Source of the DNA: Bacteriovoracaceae bacterium
GTDB lineage: Bacteria; Bdellovibrionota; Bacteriovoracia; Bacteriovoracales; Bacteriovoracaceae
Direction: 5' to 3'
DNA length: 64,000 nucleotides
Assembly: GCA_947441615.1 (NCBI GenBank)
Contig: CANEUH010000013.1
Location: forward strand, 41,148 to 105,147
Each line of letters opens with the position of its first letter. Position 1 is the stretch's first letter. Below, piece by piece: positions 45,405 through 53,780 of the stretch. The position numbers were made by a program, and so were the translations under genes. Below the pieces are notes generated by a model. The model did not search any database and was not told the origin of the DNA. It saw only the letters and a list, made by a program, of their open reading frames with translations.

Positions 45405-46289
45405 TTAGATCCAAAAAGGACCTGTTGGAGTTTCGCGATCACTCATGTCTAATTGTAATTTAAAAGTATTTTTCTCGCGTGAAATCTCAGCTGGCCACTT
45501 GCCTTTGTAATCGCCATTTTTAACTTCGAAATACATTTTTTGAATCCATGAATGCATCGACTCTGGATCCCAGGCCTCAAGATGCACGTGAGGAACTTTA
45601 TTTGACCATCGAGCAAACGGGTTAGAGATAAGAGTAATAATATTAACCTTTTTTCCAGTTATCGGTCCCCCGATGAGCTTTTTAGGCACATCAATTATTT
45701 TTTTCCACTGCTTTGTAAATGGATCCATAAGGCCTCCCACGCGCATGAAACTCACGGCAAAGGCAGAACAACCAGCTCCTTCACCTTTAAGTGGGTCGGC
45801 CTGAAGACCGGAGTACATCTCTCCGTATCCCAATCGTTCATACTCATCAGCGTAATCAACCATTCGCTGACAACTCTCCGGTGAGACCTTAATCGTAAGC
45901 TCCGACCTTCTTTTTGAACCAGCATAAGGGGCCAGATCACGAAGAATCCCTTCATCTTTTTCAAGCTTTCCAGCAAAAAAATGAAACATGGTCCCTAAAC
46001 CATATTTTTTCTTAAAAATGAGCTCTCTCTCTTCAGTCGTAGTCGCAGAAGTCATCCCGCGATAGATATGAGTTCCGGTTGACTGGCAATTAAGTTCCAC
46101 AAAAACGTGGGAGATAGAATAGGCCCTTTTTTTACCCACAGGGGCAATTTCATTTTTTAAAATAGACATCGTCAGTCCCCATGGAGACGACCAGTTGACT
46201 CCTAAGGGAGATTTTAAAAAATATAATCGTAATTCATCAGCGCGGGCGCTAAAAGAAAGAAGCAAAACCAAAATTCCGACAAATTTCAT
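45405..46289 (-). CDS. secreted protein of unknown function, 294 aa
   Basis: Signal peptide MKFVGILVLLLSFSARA, then DELRL. I do not recognise the family. The mature protein has conserved-looking segments ISHVFVELNC, THIYRGMT and a GEGAGCSAFAVSF motif with a lone Cys in a small-residue context, which could be a catalytic Cys in a papain-like or NlpC/P60-like fold (with His in ISHVFVEL before it, an order opposite to NlpC), but that is speculation. The start is ATG 46289 after AAGG. It is directly upstream of the globin gene and translated with it. Confidence 0.68.
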   Translation of the reverse strand: MKFVGILVLLLSFSARADELRLYFLKSPLGVNWSSPWGLTMSILKNEIAPVGKKRAYSISHVFVELNCQSTGTHIYRGMTSATTTEERELIFKKKYGLGTMFHFFAGKLEKDEGILRDLAPYAGSKRRSELTIKVSPESCQRMVDYADEYERLGYGEMYSGLQADPLKGEGAGCSAFAVSFMRVGGLMDPFTKQWKKIIDVPKKLIGGPITGKKVNIITLISNPFARWSNKVPHVHLEAWDPESMHSWIQKMYFEVKNGDYKGKWPAEISREKNTFKLQLDMSDRETPTGPFWI

Positions 46290-46425
46290 CAATCATCCTT
46301 GATTAAAAAAAGTACCTTCGAATCATGTCGCATTTGTCACAACAGGTAAAGTTAGAACGTCATTGAGGGCATAAGGAAATAACATATAATATCCTAAGAA
46401 ACACCAACCCTTAAAAGGACAAATA

Positions 46426-46641
46426 ATGAAAAACTTATCATTACTGACACTTGTAGCGATGCTCTCCTTTACATCTTGTTCAATGTTTCAAAAATCATGC
46501 TGTAAGCCAAAAGCTCAAGCCTCTTGCACGAAAGAAAAATGCGATAAGCCTTGCTGTGATAAAGAGAAGAAATGCTCTGATGGATCTTGTGAAAAGAAAT
46601 CTGAAGAAAGCTGCAAAGACGATTCTTGTAAGAAAAAATAA
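46426..46641 (+). CDS. Cys/Lys-rich small lipoprotein, 71 aa
   Basis: The lipoprotein signal MKNLSLLTLVAMLSFTSCS has lipobox FTSC. The mature 54 residues contain ten more Cys residues in a Lys/Glu background (SCCKPK, SCTKEKCDKPCCDKE, KKCSDGSC, ESCKDDSCKKK), with three repeats of a Cys-Lys-Asp/Glu unit. This composition resembles metallothionein-like metal binders or a disulfide-linked surface peptide. AAAGGA lies before the ATG. An imperfectly placed hairpin follows at 46651-46684. Confidence 0.72.
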   Translation: MKNLSLLTLVAMLSFTSCSMFQKSCCKPKAQASCTKEKCDKPCCDKEKKCSDGSCEKKSEESCKDDSCKKK

Positions 46642-46646
46642 TGAAT

Positions 46647-46684
46647 TTTTTTAGGCGTTTGGATTCAAAACCAAACGCCTAAAA
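46647..46684. repeat. 12-bp inverted repeat after the Cys-rich lipoprotein gene
   Basis: TTAGGCGTTTGG (46651-46662) and CCAAACGCCTAA (46671-46682) form a perfect 12-bp stem. The T-run lies 5' of the stem on the plus strand and A-runs follow, so a U-tract is present only within the stem; it may still end transcription or protect the mRNA. Confidence 0.5.
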
Positions 46685-46686
46685 GA

Positions 46687-47910
46687 TTATGAAACCACTG
46701 AGGATTGTGGGAAGTCTTTTTTCATCTCTTTAAGTAGTGCTTTAAGGTGATCCTCGCCCTTCGTCTCTAACGTAAAAATCACATTTGTCCCAGTAATACC
46801 AGTGTTAGACGAATCTCTGTCGTGAACGACCTGAAGGATGTTCGCTCCTTGGGCCTTAATCACTCCCGTAAGTTGGTGAAGAATTCCGGGTCTATCCGCT
46901 ATTGGGATAGAAATCCTCACTTTACGATGTGATTCAATCAGTCCTCGATCGATGATTCTCTCTAGAAGATTCACATCAATATTTCCACCACACACAACGA
47001 GAACAATTTTTTTATTTTTAAATTTCTTAGGATCCTTCTGATAGAGTTGATCAAATAAAGCTAAAGGAAGTGCCCCTGCTCCTTCCGCGATAACTCTCGC
47101 CTTCTCCATAAGTTGCAGAATCGCCCATGCCATTTTTTCATCATCCACAGAATAGGATGAATCCACCACAGACTTAAGAGACTTAAACATTTCTGGAGCG
47201 ACTTTTTTCACTCTAATTCCATCAGCAAATGTTTCGGCGTTATCAATTGACTTAATCTTACCTGCATTAAGTGAATCAACCATGGCACTACACCCACTGG
47301 CCTGACCTGCAATAACTTTAACTTTGGATTTATGACCTTTTAACACTTGCCCTATGCCTGAAACGAGACCCCCTCCACCGATCGATGAAAAAATGAAATC
47401 CATATCAGGCATCTGTTCCAGTAATTCGAAGGCCACAGTGCCCTGGCCTGCAATAACTTTTGGATCATTAAAAGGATGAACAAAAATCATCTCTTGTTTT
47501 TTCATGAGTGCTTCAGCGTAAGTAAAACAATCCTCAATACTTTGCCCATGCAATAAAACTTTTGCCCCTAAGGCTTCAGTGTTTCTTATCTTTGTGAGCG
47601 GTGATCCCTCTGGCATGATAATAGTGGCCTTAACATTAAATTTTCCGGCCGCCCAAGCAACTCCTTGAGCATGATTTCCAGCACTGACAGCGAGCACTCC
47701 GTTCTTTTTTTCCGCCGAGCTCATTTTTGAAATTTTGTAAGTTGCTCCTCTCATTTTAAAAGATCCAATAGGGAGCATATTTTCTAGCTTTAAATAAACT
47801 TGGCATCCATATTTTTGAGAGAGCCATTCATTATAAACCAATGGAGTTGGATGAATAATTTTTTTTAAAACCGAGTAGGCTTCTATAAATTCTTTAAAAT
47901 CAATAATCAT
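46687..47910 (-). CDS. ilvA: threonine dehydratase (threonine ammonia-lyase) with ACT domain
   Basis: Deaminates threonine to 2-oxobutanoate, the first step to isoleucine. The PLP Lys is in GSFKMRGATYK, the phosphate cradle is SIGGGGLVSG and the substrate loop is SAGNHAQGVAW. The C-terminal 80 residues form a single ACT-like domain (RISIPIADRPGILHQLTGVI), which typically senses an amino acid. The length of 407 aa matches the one-ACT form, not the 514-aa E. coli IlvA with two. It lies 1 bp downstream of mntP; no branched-chain genes are adjacent. Confidence 0.92.
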   Translation of the reverse strand: MIIDFKEFIEAYSVLKKIIHPTPLVYNEWLSQKYGCQVYLKLENMLPIGSFKMRGATYKISKMSSAEKKNGVLAVSAGNHAQGVAWAAGKFNVKATIIMPEGSPLTKIRNTEALGAKVLLHGQSIEDCFTYAEALMKKQEMIFVHPFNDPKVIAGQGTVAFELLEQMPDMDFIFSSIGGGGLVSGIGQVLKGHKSKVKVIAGQASGCSAMVDSLNAGKIKSIDNAETFADGIRVKKVAPEMFKSLKSVVDSSYSVDDEKMAWAILQLMEKARVIAEGAGALPLALFDQLYQKDPKKFKNKKIVLVVCGGNIDVNLLERIIDRGLIESHRKVRISIPIADRPGILHQLTGVIKAQGANILQVVHDRDSSNTGITGTNVIFTLETKGEDHLKALLKEMKKDFPQSSVVS

Positions 47911-47911
47911 T

Positions 47912-48487
47912 TTAACCTCTAAAAAATAAATCTCTCATTTCCCAAAAAATTTTCCCACCCAAGAAGAGAAATATCAGGGCAGCAAACTTCATCAACAACT
48001 GATCAGGGATTTTTTTAAAAAACTGCCCCATTAAATAAAATAAACCGCAAAGGAAAGTGGTCATAAGACCAACACCAATTGATGGAATATGAGCATTAGG
48101 AATAGTTCCTAAGCTGACTCCTGACGCCAGAGCATCGATACTGGTAGCAAGGCCTAAAACAATGACAGGCCACAAACCCCATTTCATTTCTTTCTCACCT
48201 TGACTTAAGCTCTCTTGAAAACACTTTAACCCCAAAGTTAAAAAGATGATGCCAACTAAAAACTGAAAAACGAATCCAAAGCGAGAGTAAGTAAAAAAAT
48301 AGCCGCCATAACTTCCTAACCAGAGCATAAAGCACTGAAAAAGACCGAAAGTCACTGAAACCAAAAGAGCGTTTTGGATTTTAATGGAGCGAGAGTCCCT
48401 TTCGTGGAGTAAACTCAATGCAAATGTGGCAACTGCTGCGTCCACCGCTAGTGCGAGCCCCAAAAGTAATATTTCAACCGATAACAT
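47912..48487 (-). CDS. mntP: MntP-type manganese exporter
   Basis: A 191-aa inner-membrane protein with six spans in two related halves. Each half has the Asp-containing helix of MntP: LLGLALAVDAAVATFALSL and VLGLATSIDALASGVSLG. It would export excess Mn2+. The start codon directly follows a 40-bp gap from the divergent ctaA gene. No yybP-ykoY-type manganese riboswitch fits in the short upstream space. The gene downstream is ilvA. Confidence 0.87.
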   Translation of the reverse strand: MLSVEILLLGLALAVDAAVATFALSLLHERDSRSIKIQNALLVSVTFGLFQCFMLWLGSYGGYFFTYSRFGFVFQFLVGIIFLTLGLKCFQESLSQGEKEMKWGLWPVIVLGLATSIDALASGVSLGTIPNAHIPSIGVGLMTTFLCGLFYLMGQFFKKIPDQLLMKFAALIFLFLGGKIFWEMRDLFFRG

Positions 48488-48527
48488 GATCCAAAATCCT
48501 TATGTATTTGAATATTTCATCATCTAA

Positions 48528-49514
48528 GTGGTGAAAAAGCAAAACGATCATGATAGCCTTTTTGATATGAAAGGCTTTCAGAGAATTATCTTTTTATCCA
48601 TATTAGGGACTTATCTGGTCATTCTGGCGGGAGCGGTTGTCCGAGGAACCGGGTCAGGGTTAGGTTGTCCAGATTGGCCAAAGTGTTTTGGTCAATGGGT
48701 TCCACCCATGGATATCTCAGAACTCCCATCAAACTATAAAGATCTATATAAAATTTCAGGAAAAACAATTGCGGATTTTGATCCTTTCAAAACTTGGACT
48801 GAATACATCAATCGCCTTTTGGGTGTCGTTCTCGGCATTTTCATTGTGGTACTTTTCGGATTGTCTTTTAAGTTAAAGAGATATGAAAACAACATACCTT
48901 GGTTTTGCGGCGGGCTCCTCCTACTTATTCTTATTCAAGGTGGTGTGGGTGCTTTAGTTGTTTCGACTCATCTAAAACCATTCATTATTACAATTCACAT
49001 GTTCCTAGCGATCATTCTCCTTTTTGGTCTCTTATATTTGAGAAAATATTGCCAGGACCTCGAAGATACAACAATTGCGCAAAAAACTGACCCTAAGGGA
49101 CTTATCTTAACAAAGATTCTTGTTGGAATCACATTTTTACAAGTTCTCATGGGAACTCAAGTTCGACAGCAAGTGGATCACTTTATTCGTGACACAAAAG
49201 TGGCCACAAATTTAACCGTTATTAGTTTCCTTGGAAAATCTTTTTTCTTGCATCGCTCTTTCTCGATCATCATCGTCTCAGTGTTTATTTATCTACTTGC
49301 TCACTTTCATAGACAAAGATTTAATCGGAGTGCCTTTTTCCTAACATGCCTGGCGTTTGCCACAGTCTTAGGAAATGTCTCCACCGGTATCGCTCTCAAT
49401 TATTTTGGCTTTCCATCGAGCGCTCAACCGATACACCTCTTTTGTGGAGTGATATCGCTTGGACTTCTTTACTCACTTTACTTAAATCTCAAGGGTTCTT
49501 TACTCCAGGATTAA
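48528..49514 (+). CDS. ctaA: haem A synthase (Cox15/CtaA)
   Basis: Oxidises a methyl group of haem O to give haem A. It is a 328-aa eight-span membrane protein. The N-terminal LVILAGAVVRGTGSGLGCPDWPKCFGQWVPP is diagnostic (split: GAVVRGTGSGLGCPDWPKCF is the core), with a Cys pair in the first loop. Haem-binding His residues appear in EYINRLLG-type and IHMFLAI-type helices. The start at a GTG has a weak ribosome binding site; ATG 48567 would remove 13 residues. It lies apart from the oxidase operon at 29-36 kb. The 3' end overlaps an opposing methyltransferase gene by 26 bp. Confidence 0.93.
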   Translation: MVKKQNDHDSLFDMKGFQRIIFLSILGTYLVILAGAVVRGTGSGLGCPDWPKCFGQWVPPMDISELPSNYKDLYKISGKTIADFDPFKTWTEYINRLLGVVLGIFIVVLFGLSFKLKRYENNIPWFCGGLLLLILIQGGVGALVVSTHLKPFIITIHMFLAIILLFGLLYLRKYCQDLEDTTIAQKTDPKGLILTKILVGITFLQVLMGTQVRQQVDHFIRDTKVATNLTVISFLGKSFFLHRSFSIIIVSVFIYLLAHFHRQRFNRSAFFLTCLAFATVLGNVSTGIALNYFGFPSSAQPIHLFCGVISLGLLYSLYLNLKGSLLQD

Positions 49515-50031
49515 AACCTCTTGAGCGGGCGAATTCGTACATCACGAGTGAAGCAGCGACAGAAACGTTTAAACTTTCTACCAAACCAAACTGGGGTATC
49601 TTTACAAATTTTATTTTCGGATAGAGGTCTTTTTTAAAGGTGAAACCAAAACCTTCGTGCCCTAAGATAAAAGCTGAATTATCGGGGAAATAAACTTCAT
49701 GAATAGACTCAGAAGCTTCTGAATCAAAAGCATAAAAGGTAAACCCCTTGCTCTCCCAGTTTTGATAGCTTTCCTGGAAGGTTTTAATCATGTTCCAGGG
49801 AACACGCTTCATACATCCTTTGGCAGGAAGTGGGTCAAAAAAACTTGTCCCGACCACATCCACTCCCTGTGCCCCAAAAGCCTCTGCAGAACGAATAATT
49901 TTACCGATGTTAAAATCAACCTTGAGGTGATCAAGAATTAAGACAAAGGGAAATGGGCCAGGCTTAGACATGAGCTTGTTTAAAAGTCGCTGCCGCTCAA
50001 AACTTTTTTGCATATACTGACGTTTATTCAT
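49489..50031 (-). CDS. SpoU-family RNA 2'-O-methyltransferase
   Basis: A 180-aa SPOUT methyltransferase. The three motifs are FNIGKIIRSAEAFGAQ (motif 1, with the catalytic Arg), FILGHEGFGF (motif 2) and IPQFGLVESLNVSVAASLVMYE (motif 3), which together form the knot that binds S-adenosylmethionine. There is no N-terminal RNA-binding extension beyond about 25 residues, so it is nearest to TrmH/TrmL-like single-domain enzymes. The target nucleotide cannot be told from sequence. It converges on ctaA. Confidence 0.92.
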   Translation of the reverse strand: MNKRQYMQKSFERQRLLNKLMSKPGPFPFVLILDHLKVDFNIGKIIRSAEAFGAQGVDVVGTSFFDPLPAKGCMKRVPWNMIKTFQESYQNWESKGFTFYAFDSEASESIHEVYFPDNSAFILGHEGFGFTFKKDLYPKIKFVKIPQFGLVESLNVSVAASLVMYEFARSRGFNPGVKNP

Positions 50032-50070
50032 AAGATAATCTTATAAGAAAGACTTTAAAAAGGCGATTTC

Positions 50071-51150
50071 ATGTTAGGACTAATGGCCCTTGGTCTCACT
50101 GTGGTGATGATTTATACATTGGTAAAAAATGCTTTGATTGGCACACAACTTGCCCCCAATGAAGATTACCAAGGCTCAGTCGATCTCATCATACCAATTA
50201 AGGGTCAATCCGATTTTTATCTTGAACCATGGCTTAAGAATTTATCCTCACCCAACCATAGTGGAGCGAGGATTAAAATATTTATTCTGATCGATGGTCA
50301 TCATCCTAACCTCAATGTGTGGCAGGAATTACAAAATAAAATCCCTTTCGTTGAAATCATTAGTTTCATCTCTAGGCCCGTTGGAAGAGAAGTTGTTCCG
50401 TGGATGATTGACCAAATTAAAGAAAAGATCACTGGTAACGTTGTCATCATTGGAGACCCTGAACTAGTTCCAACGATTGATGCCTTTGGTTCAATTGGTA
50501 AGTTAGTCTCTGAAAAAAGAAAAGCCTATTTTGTTCTTCCTCAAACCCAGAAACTTAACACCTTTAGTGAAGCAGTTGCATGTTTAAACCCAACCCTTGC
50601 TCTTGCCTCAACTTTTGGCTTTAGAAAAATTAGAAGAAATGTTTCACACCCACTCGTCAGTATTTCTCAAGGATGGATGGGGATGCCTCTTTCTATGTTT
50701 AAGGATTTTAACTGGGCAAGAGTGAATATTTCATCTTGGAAAGAAGCTTTGGTGAAAGGCTGGGAACTAGAAAATCAAACTTACATCCTGGCATTTGGAG
50801 AAAAACATCTTCTTCGGTACTACCCTGAAGATTTAAAAATTCATGCTCAACAATTGGGTCACTACTGGGCCGAACTTTGGCAAAAAGGTGAAAGATCTGG
50901 TTTTTGGCTTTATCTCATTACTTTATTTATTTGGTCGTTTCCCGTTTTTTTCTTCTTCTCTCATCCCTTCTGGTCACTTGGAAGTATCTTACTACTCGTT
51001 TTGTACCGTTTCTTCACAAAAATTGTTTTCCAAGAATCTTGGGGGGCGATGGCACTCCATCCTTTCGGTGCTTTATTTTGGCTCGGAACTTGTGTGTGGT
51101 GGATAGTTGGGGGCCTAAAGTCCAAATACGGATTCTCTAGGCCCAGCTAA
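50071..51150 (+). CDS. putative membrane glycosyltransferase (GT2-like), 359 aa
   Basis: One N-terminal helix (LMALGLTVVMIYTLV), then a GT-A-like domain of about 200 residues beginning VDLIIPIKG with ILIDGHHPN, and two or three C-terminal helices (LYLITLFIWSFPVFFFF, FGALFWLGTCVWWIVGG). This is the layout of ceramide-glucosyltransferase or hopanoid HpnI-type enzymes. The usual DXD motif is not evident; GDPELVP is at the place where it would be expected. The activity is therefore uncertain and the enzyme may be degenerate. It is a single gene. Confidence 0.65.
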   Translation: MLGLMALGLTVVMIYTLVKNALIGTQLAPNEDYQGSVDLIIPIKGQSDFYLEPWLKNLSSPNHSGARIKIFILIDGHHPNLNVWQELQNKIPFVEIISFISRPVGREVVPWMIDQIKEKITGNVVIIGDPELVPTIDAFGSIGKLVSEKRKAYFVLPQTQKLNTFSEAVACLNPTLALASTFGFRKIRRNVSHPLVSISQGWMGMPLSMFKDFNWARVNISSWKEALVKGWELENQTYILAFGEKHLLRYYPEDLKIHAQQLGHYWAELWQKGERSGFWLYLITLFIWSFPVFFFFSHPFWSLGSILLLVLYRFFTKIVFQESWGAMALHPFGALFWLGTCVWWIVGGLKSKYGFSRPS

Positions 51151-51158
51151 AAATATTC

Positions 51159-51497
51159 TTAAGGTAGAACGAGTAACTGACCACCCACGTGAGCTGGGTG
51201 CAAGTGGCACTTCATTTGGAAGAGCCCATCTTTATCGGCTTTAAATTTTACAACTTCTTTCACACCTTTTTTCACTTCTTTCTTCACTCCAAAATCAGGA
51301 ATAAAGAAACCATGAATCCCAGATGGTGTGTTGTTAATAAGAGTGATTTCTACATCATCACCTTTCTTTGCGATAATAGTTCCAGGAAGCCACTGCTTAA
51401 CTCCATCAGTTTCATAATTCACTAATGTAATCGAGCGAGTTTCTGCCAAAACAGATAAAGAAAAACAAAGGCATAGAAGTCCAATTAAAATCTTCAT
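51159..51497 (-). CDS. periplasmic cupredoxin, 112 aa
   Basis: The signal peptide MKILIGLLCLCFSLSVLA precedes a small beta-barrel cupredoxin. The copper site is MKCHLHPAHVGGQLLV (Cys then His two and five residues on), and an earlier His lies in SGIHGFFIPDFG, so three or four ligands are present. Such proteins carry electrons or copper in the periplasm, often linked to oxidases. Nothing in the immediate neighbourhood indicates its partner. Confidence 0.82.
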   Translation of the reverse strand: MKILIGLLCLCFSLSVLAETRSITLVNYETDGVKQWLPGTIIAKKGDDVEITLINNTPSGIHGFFIPDFGVKKEVKKGVKEVVKFKADKDGLFQMKCHLHPAHVGGQLLVLP

Positions 51498-51616
51498 TTT
51501 TACTCCTTAATCAATGAAATCTTACGCCAAAACATTGTTATTCAGCTTCAAAGCCTTTACAATGAAAATTCGTTTGACAATAATGTAGCATCAACGAACT
51601 TCAAAAAGGATAAGTT

Positions 51617-51733
51617 ATGGGTTTTGGTCGTAAAAGTAAGGCAGTAAAAATGCTTCGCCGCAAGGGACAAGCAAAAAAGAAAGCTAAAATTAAAGAAAAA
51701 ATTGCTGCTGGTAAACTTACTAAGAAAAAGTAA
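51617..51733 (+). CDS. very basic small protein, 38 aa
   Basis: A short ORF starting MGFGRKSKAVKMLRRKGQAK and ending in KLTKKK. Eighteen or so of its 38 residues are Lys or Arg, with one Glu. AAAGGA lies 6 bp before the ATG and the coding frame ends 4 bp before the opposing gene's stop. It has the same length and charge as the product at 9390-9506 but little direct similarity. A ribosome- or nucleic-acid-associated role is inferred from composition alone. Confidence 0.65.
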   Translation: MGFGRKSKAVKMLRRKGQAKKKAKIKEKIAAGKLTKKK

Positions 51734-51737
51734 TCCC

Positions 51738-52355
51738 TTAGAATTTCAAAACTGGCATATATGGCCCAAGAGAAACTTCTTTTGGGCCTATTGCTCGCAT
51801 CAAAATCTTAATTTTATCCCCCTTGGATCCAGCTATCATCATTGATTTTTTGTCTTGAAAATCATCAACTAGAAAAAGTGTCGTGTAATTGATTAATATC
51901 TCTGGATCTTCTAGAGTACTTGCAAAGATTTCCCTCTGATTGGCATCAGGTAAAAACGTCACCGACCAACGCTTAAGCATGTTCTTAAAACTCTCTAGCT
52001 CTAATTCAAAAGTATCTCCAGAGGTGAAGTCCTCCCGTAACTCTTCATATGAATAAGCTATGTAAGGGTCTTCCGAATCTTTACTGATTAGGCGGCATTT
52101 GTAGGAACCAGTAATGTAGATATCCATTCTGCCATCCGGGTAAGTGGCCAGAATATGTGGATGGCCCGCAACACAGACAATCTCCTCATAGTCTCCCTTA
52201 GGTCGAAAATTAATGACTGCAATGGGAGTATTAAATTTTACCGCATCTGTGATCATTTGACGGTAGCGGTCCTCAAATATATGAAAAGGAAGAGTTACTT
52301 TTTTAAAAAGTATTGAGTTATTTAAGGGGAATAAAAAAACTTTATCTAACATCAT
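51738..52355 (-). CDS. Lon substrate-binding (LAN) domain protein
   Basis: The protein begins VFLFPLNNSILFKKVTLPFHIFEDRYRQMI, split here as FPLNNSILFKKVTLPFHIFE then DRYRQMI, which is the PUA-like N-terminal domain of Lon protease. VCVAGHPHILATYPDGRMDIYITG is the following strand pair. There is no ATPase or protease part; the 205-aa stand-alone form is common in bacteria and its job is unknown, perhaps substrate recognition. It is a single gene. Confidence 0.85.
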   Translation of the reverse strand: MMLDKVFLFPLNNSILFKKVTLPFHIFEDRYRQMITDAVKFNTPIAVINFRPKGDYEEIVCVAGHPHILATYPDGRMDIYITGSYKCRLISKDSEDPYIAYSYEELREDFTSGDTFELELESFKNMLKRWSVTFLPDANQREIFASTLEDPEILINYTTLFLVDDFQDKKSMMIAGSKGDKIKILMRAIGPKEVSLGPYMPVLKF

Positions 52356-52499
52356 ATCAAAGACCTTTTAAGAAGCCTCATATATTAAACTACCTCCCTT
52401 TTATCGAATTCCCAACTATAGAAACTCTTTTTTCAAAAATTGGACTAAAGAAATGTTTCACTCTATTATTAATAAACATTATTTTGCCGGAGATGAGAT

Positions 52500-53765
52500 T
52501 TGAAAAATCACTATAAGTTACTGCTTGGTCTTGTGCTTGGGATCATACTTGGGACAACTGCTCACGCTTTTCATGACTCCACTATTTTACAGACAATTAA
52601 TACTTACCTCATGGTTCCAGTAGGACAAATATTTTTAAGGCTCCTTTTCATGATAGTTGTTCCGATGGTTTTTTCCGCGCTCGTTATGGGTGTTTTTGAT
52701 CTGGCCAGTCATCAAGGAGTTGGTAAGGTCGCAACAAAAACTCTTTTCTATACAGTTATTGCTTCTACTGCTTCCGTTCTCATCGGTATTGGTCTAGTTA
52801 ATTTTTTTCAACCTGGTCGAGGATTTAAAATTGATACTTCTTTATTTGAAGCGGCCAAAACGAATGTTGAAACGATTGCGGCCAATGCTAAAGCTTCAAA
52901 AAATTTTGCTCAAGCGATTGTAGAAGTTATTCCAAAAAATCCACTCGATGCAGCAGTTAAGGCCCTTGAAGGAGAAATGCTCGCACTTATGTTTTGTGCA
53001 CTTTTCTTTGGTTTTGCATTTCATCTGTATCAAAAGTCATCCTCAAAAAAAGAATTAACAATTTTAAGTATCCTAGATGAAATATTTCAGGCGTCACTAA
53101 AAATTGTAGAGTTGGCAATGAAGATTGCACCATTTGCAGTATTCGCTATCGTTTTCAATACGGCCTTCAAATTTGGTCTTTCTATTTTTGAATCACTCTT
53201 CTATTTTTCAGCAGTTGTCGTGGCCGGACTTTTGATCCAACAGTTTGTGGTTTATTCCTTTCTCTTAAAGTTTTTTGCTAAAAGATCTCCAATCGATTTC
53301 TTTGTTAAATCAAGAGATGTCATGCTCTATGCTTTCTCAACCTCCTCATCCAACGCTTGTCTTCCTAAATCAATTGAAGTTGCTGAAAATAAACTCGGAT
53401 TAACTCCAAGTATCTCTCGATTTGTCTTAACAGTAGGAGCAACTGCCAATCAGAATGGAACTGCACTTTTTGAAGGTGTAACAGTTCTATTTCTTGCTCA
53501 AGTCTTTGGTGTTGATTTATCGATGGGTCAACAATTTCAAGTTGTTCTTATGTGTATTATTGCTGGAATCGGAACAGCTGGTGTCCCAGGTGGATCCTTA
53601 CCACTCATTATGATTATTATGAATGGTGTTGGGATTCCTGCTGAGGGAATTGCTCTCATTCTTGGGGTTGATCGGTTCTTAGATATGTGTCGAACAACTT
53701 TAAATGTTAGTGGTGATTTGGTCATCGCGGCCCTCGTGGATGATAAAAAAGAAATTAAAATCTAA
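52500..53765 (+). CDS. dicarboxylate/amino-acid:cation symporter (DAACS)
   Basis: A 421-aa Glt-type transporter. Motifs are RLLFMIVVPMVFSALV in an early helix, the hairpin segment STSSSNACLPKS, the substrate-region VGATANQNGTALFEGV and the final SAG-like VDRFLDMCRTTLNVSGD, which binds the substrate amino group or carboxylates. It couples glutamate, aspartate or C4-dicarboxylate uptake to Na+ or H+. The start is a TTG preceded by GGAG at 7 bp. It is followed after 15 bp by an MFS gene on the same strand, so an uptake operon is likely. Confidence 0.92.
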   Translation: MKNHYKLLLGLVLGIILGTTAHAFHDSTILQTINTYLMVPVGQIFLRLLFMIVVPMVFSALVMGVFDLASHQGVGKVATKTLFYTVIASTASVLIGIGLVNFFQPGRGFKIDTSLFEAAKTNVETIAANAKASKNFAQAIVEVIPKNPLDAAVKALEGEMLALMFCALFFGFAFHLYQKSSSKKELTILSILDEIFQASLKIVELAMKIAPFAVFAIVFNTAFKFGLSIFESLFYFSAVVVAGLLIQQFVVYSFLLKFFAKRSPIDFFVKSRDVMLYAFSTSSSNACLPKSIEVAENKLGLTPSISRFVLTVGATANQNGTALFEGVTVLFLAQVFGVDLSMGQQFQVVLMCIIAGIGTAGVPGGSLPLIMIIMNGVGIPAEGIALILGVDRFLDMCRTTLNVSGDLVIAALVDDKKEIKI

Positions 53766-53780
53766 AATTGTGGAATCTTA

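Noticed and set aside
46647..46684. Standard Rho-independent terminator after the Cys-rich lipoprotein gene
   Set aside because: The stem is perfect, but the T-run is on the 5' side; no U-tract follows on the plus strand. Kept as a repeat only.
48488..48527. yybP-ykoY manganese riboswitch before mntP
   Set aside because: Only about 40 bp separate mntP from the divergent ctaA start, too little for the RNA, and no matching sequence is seen.
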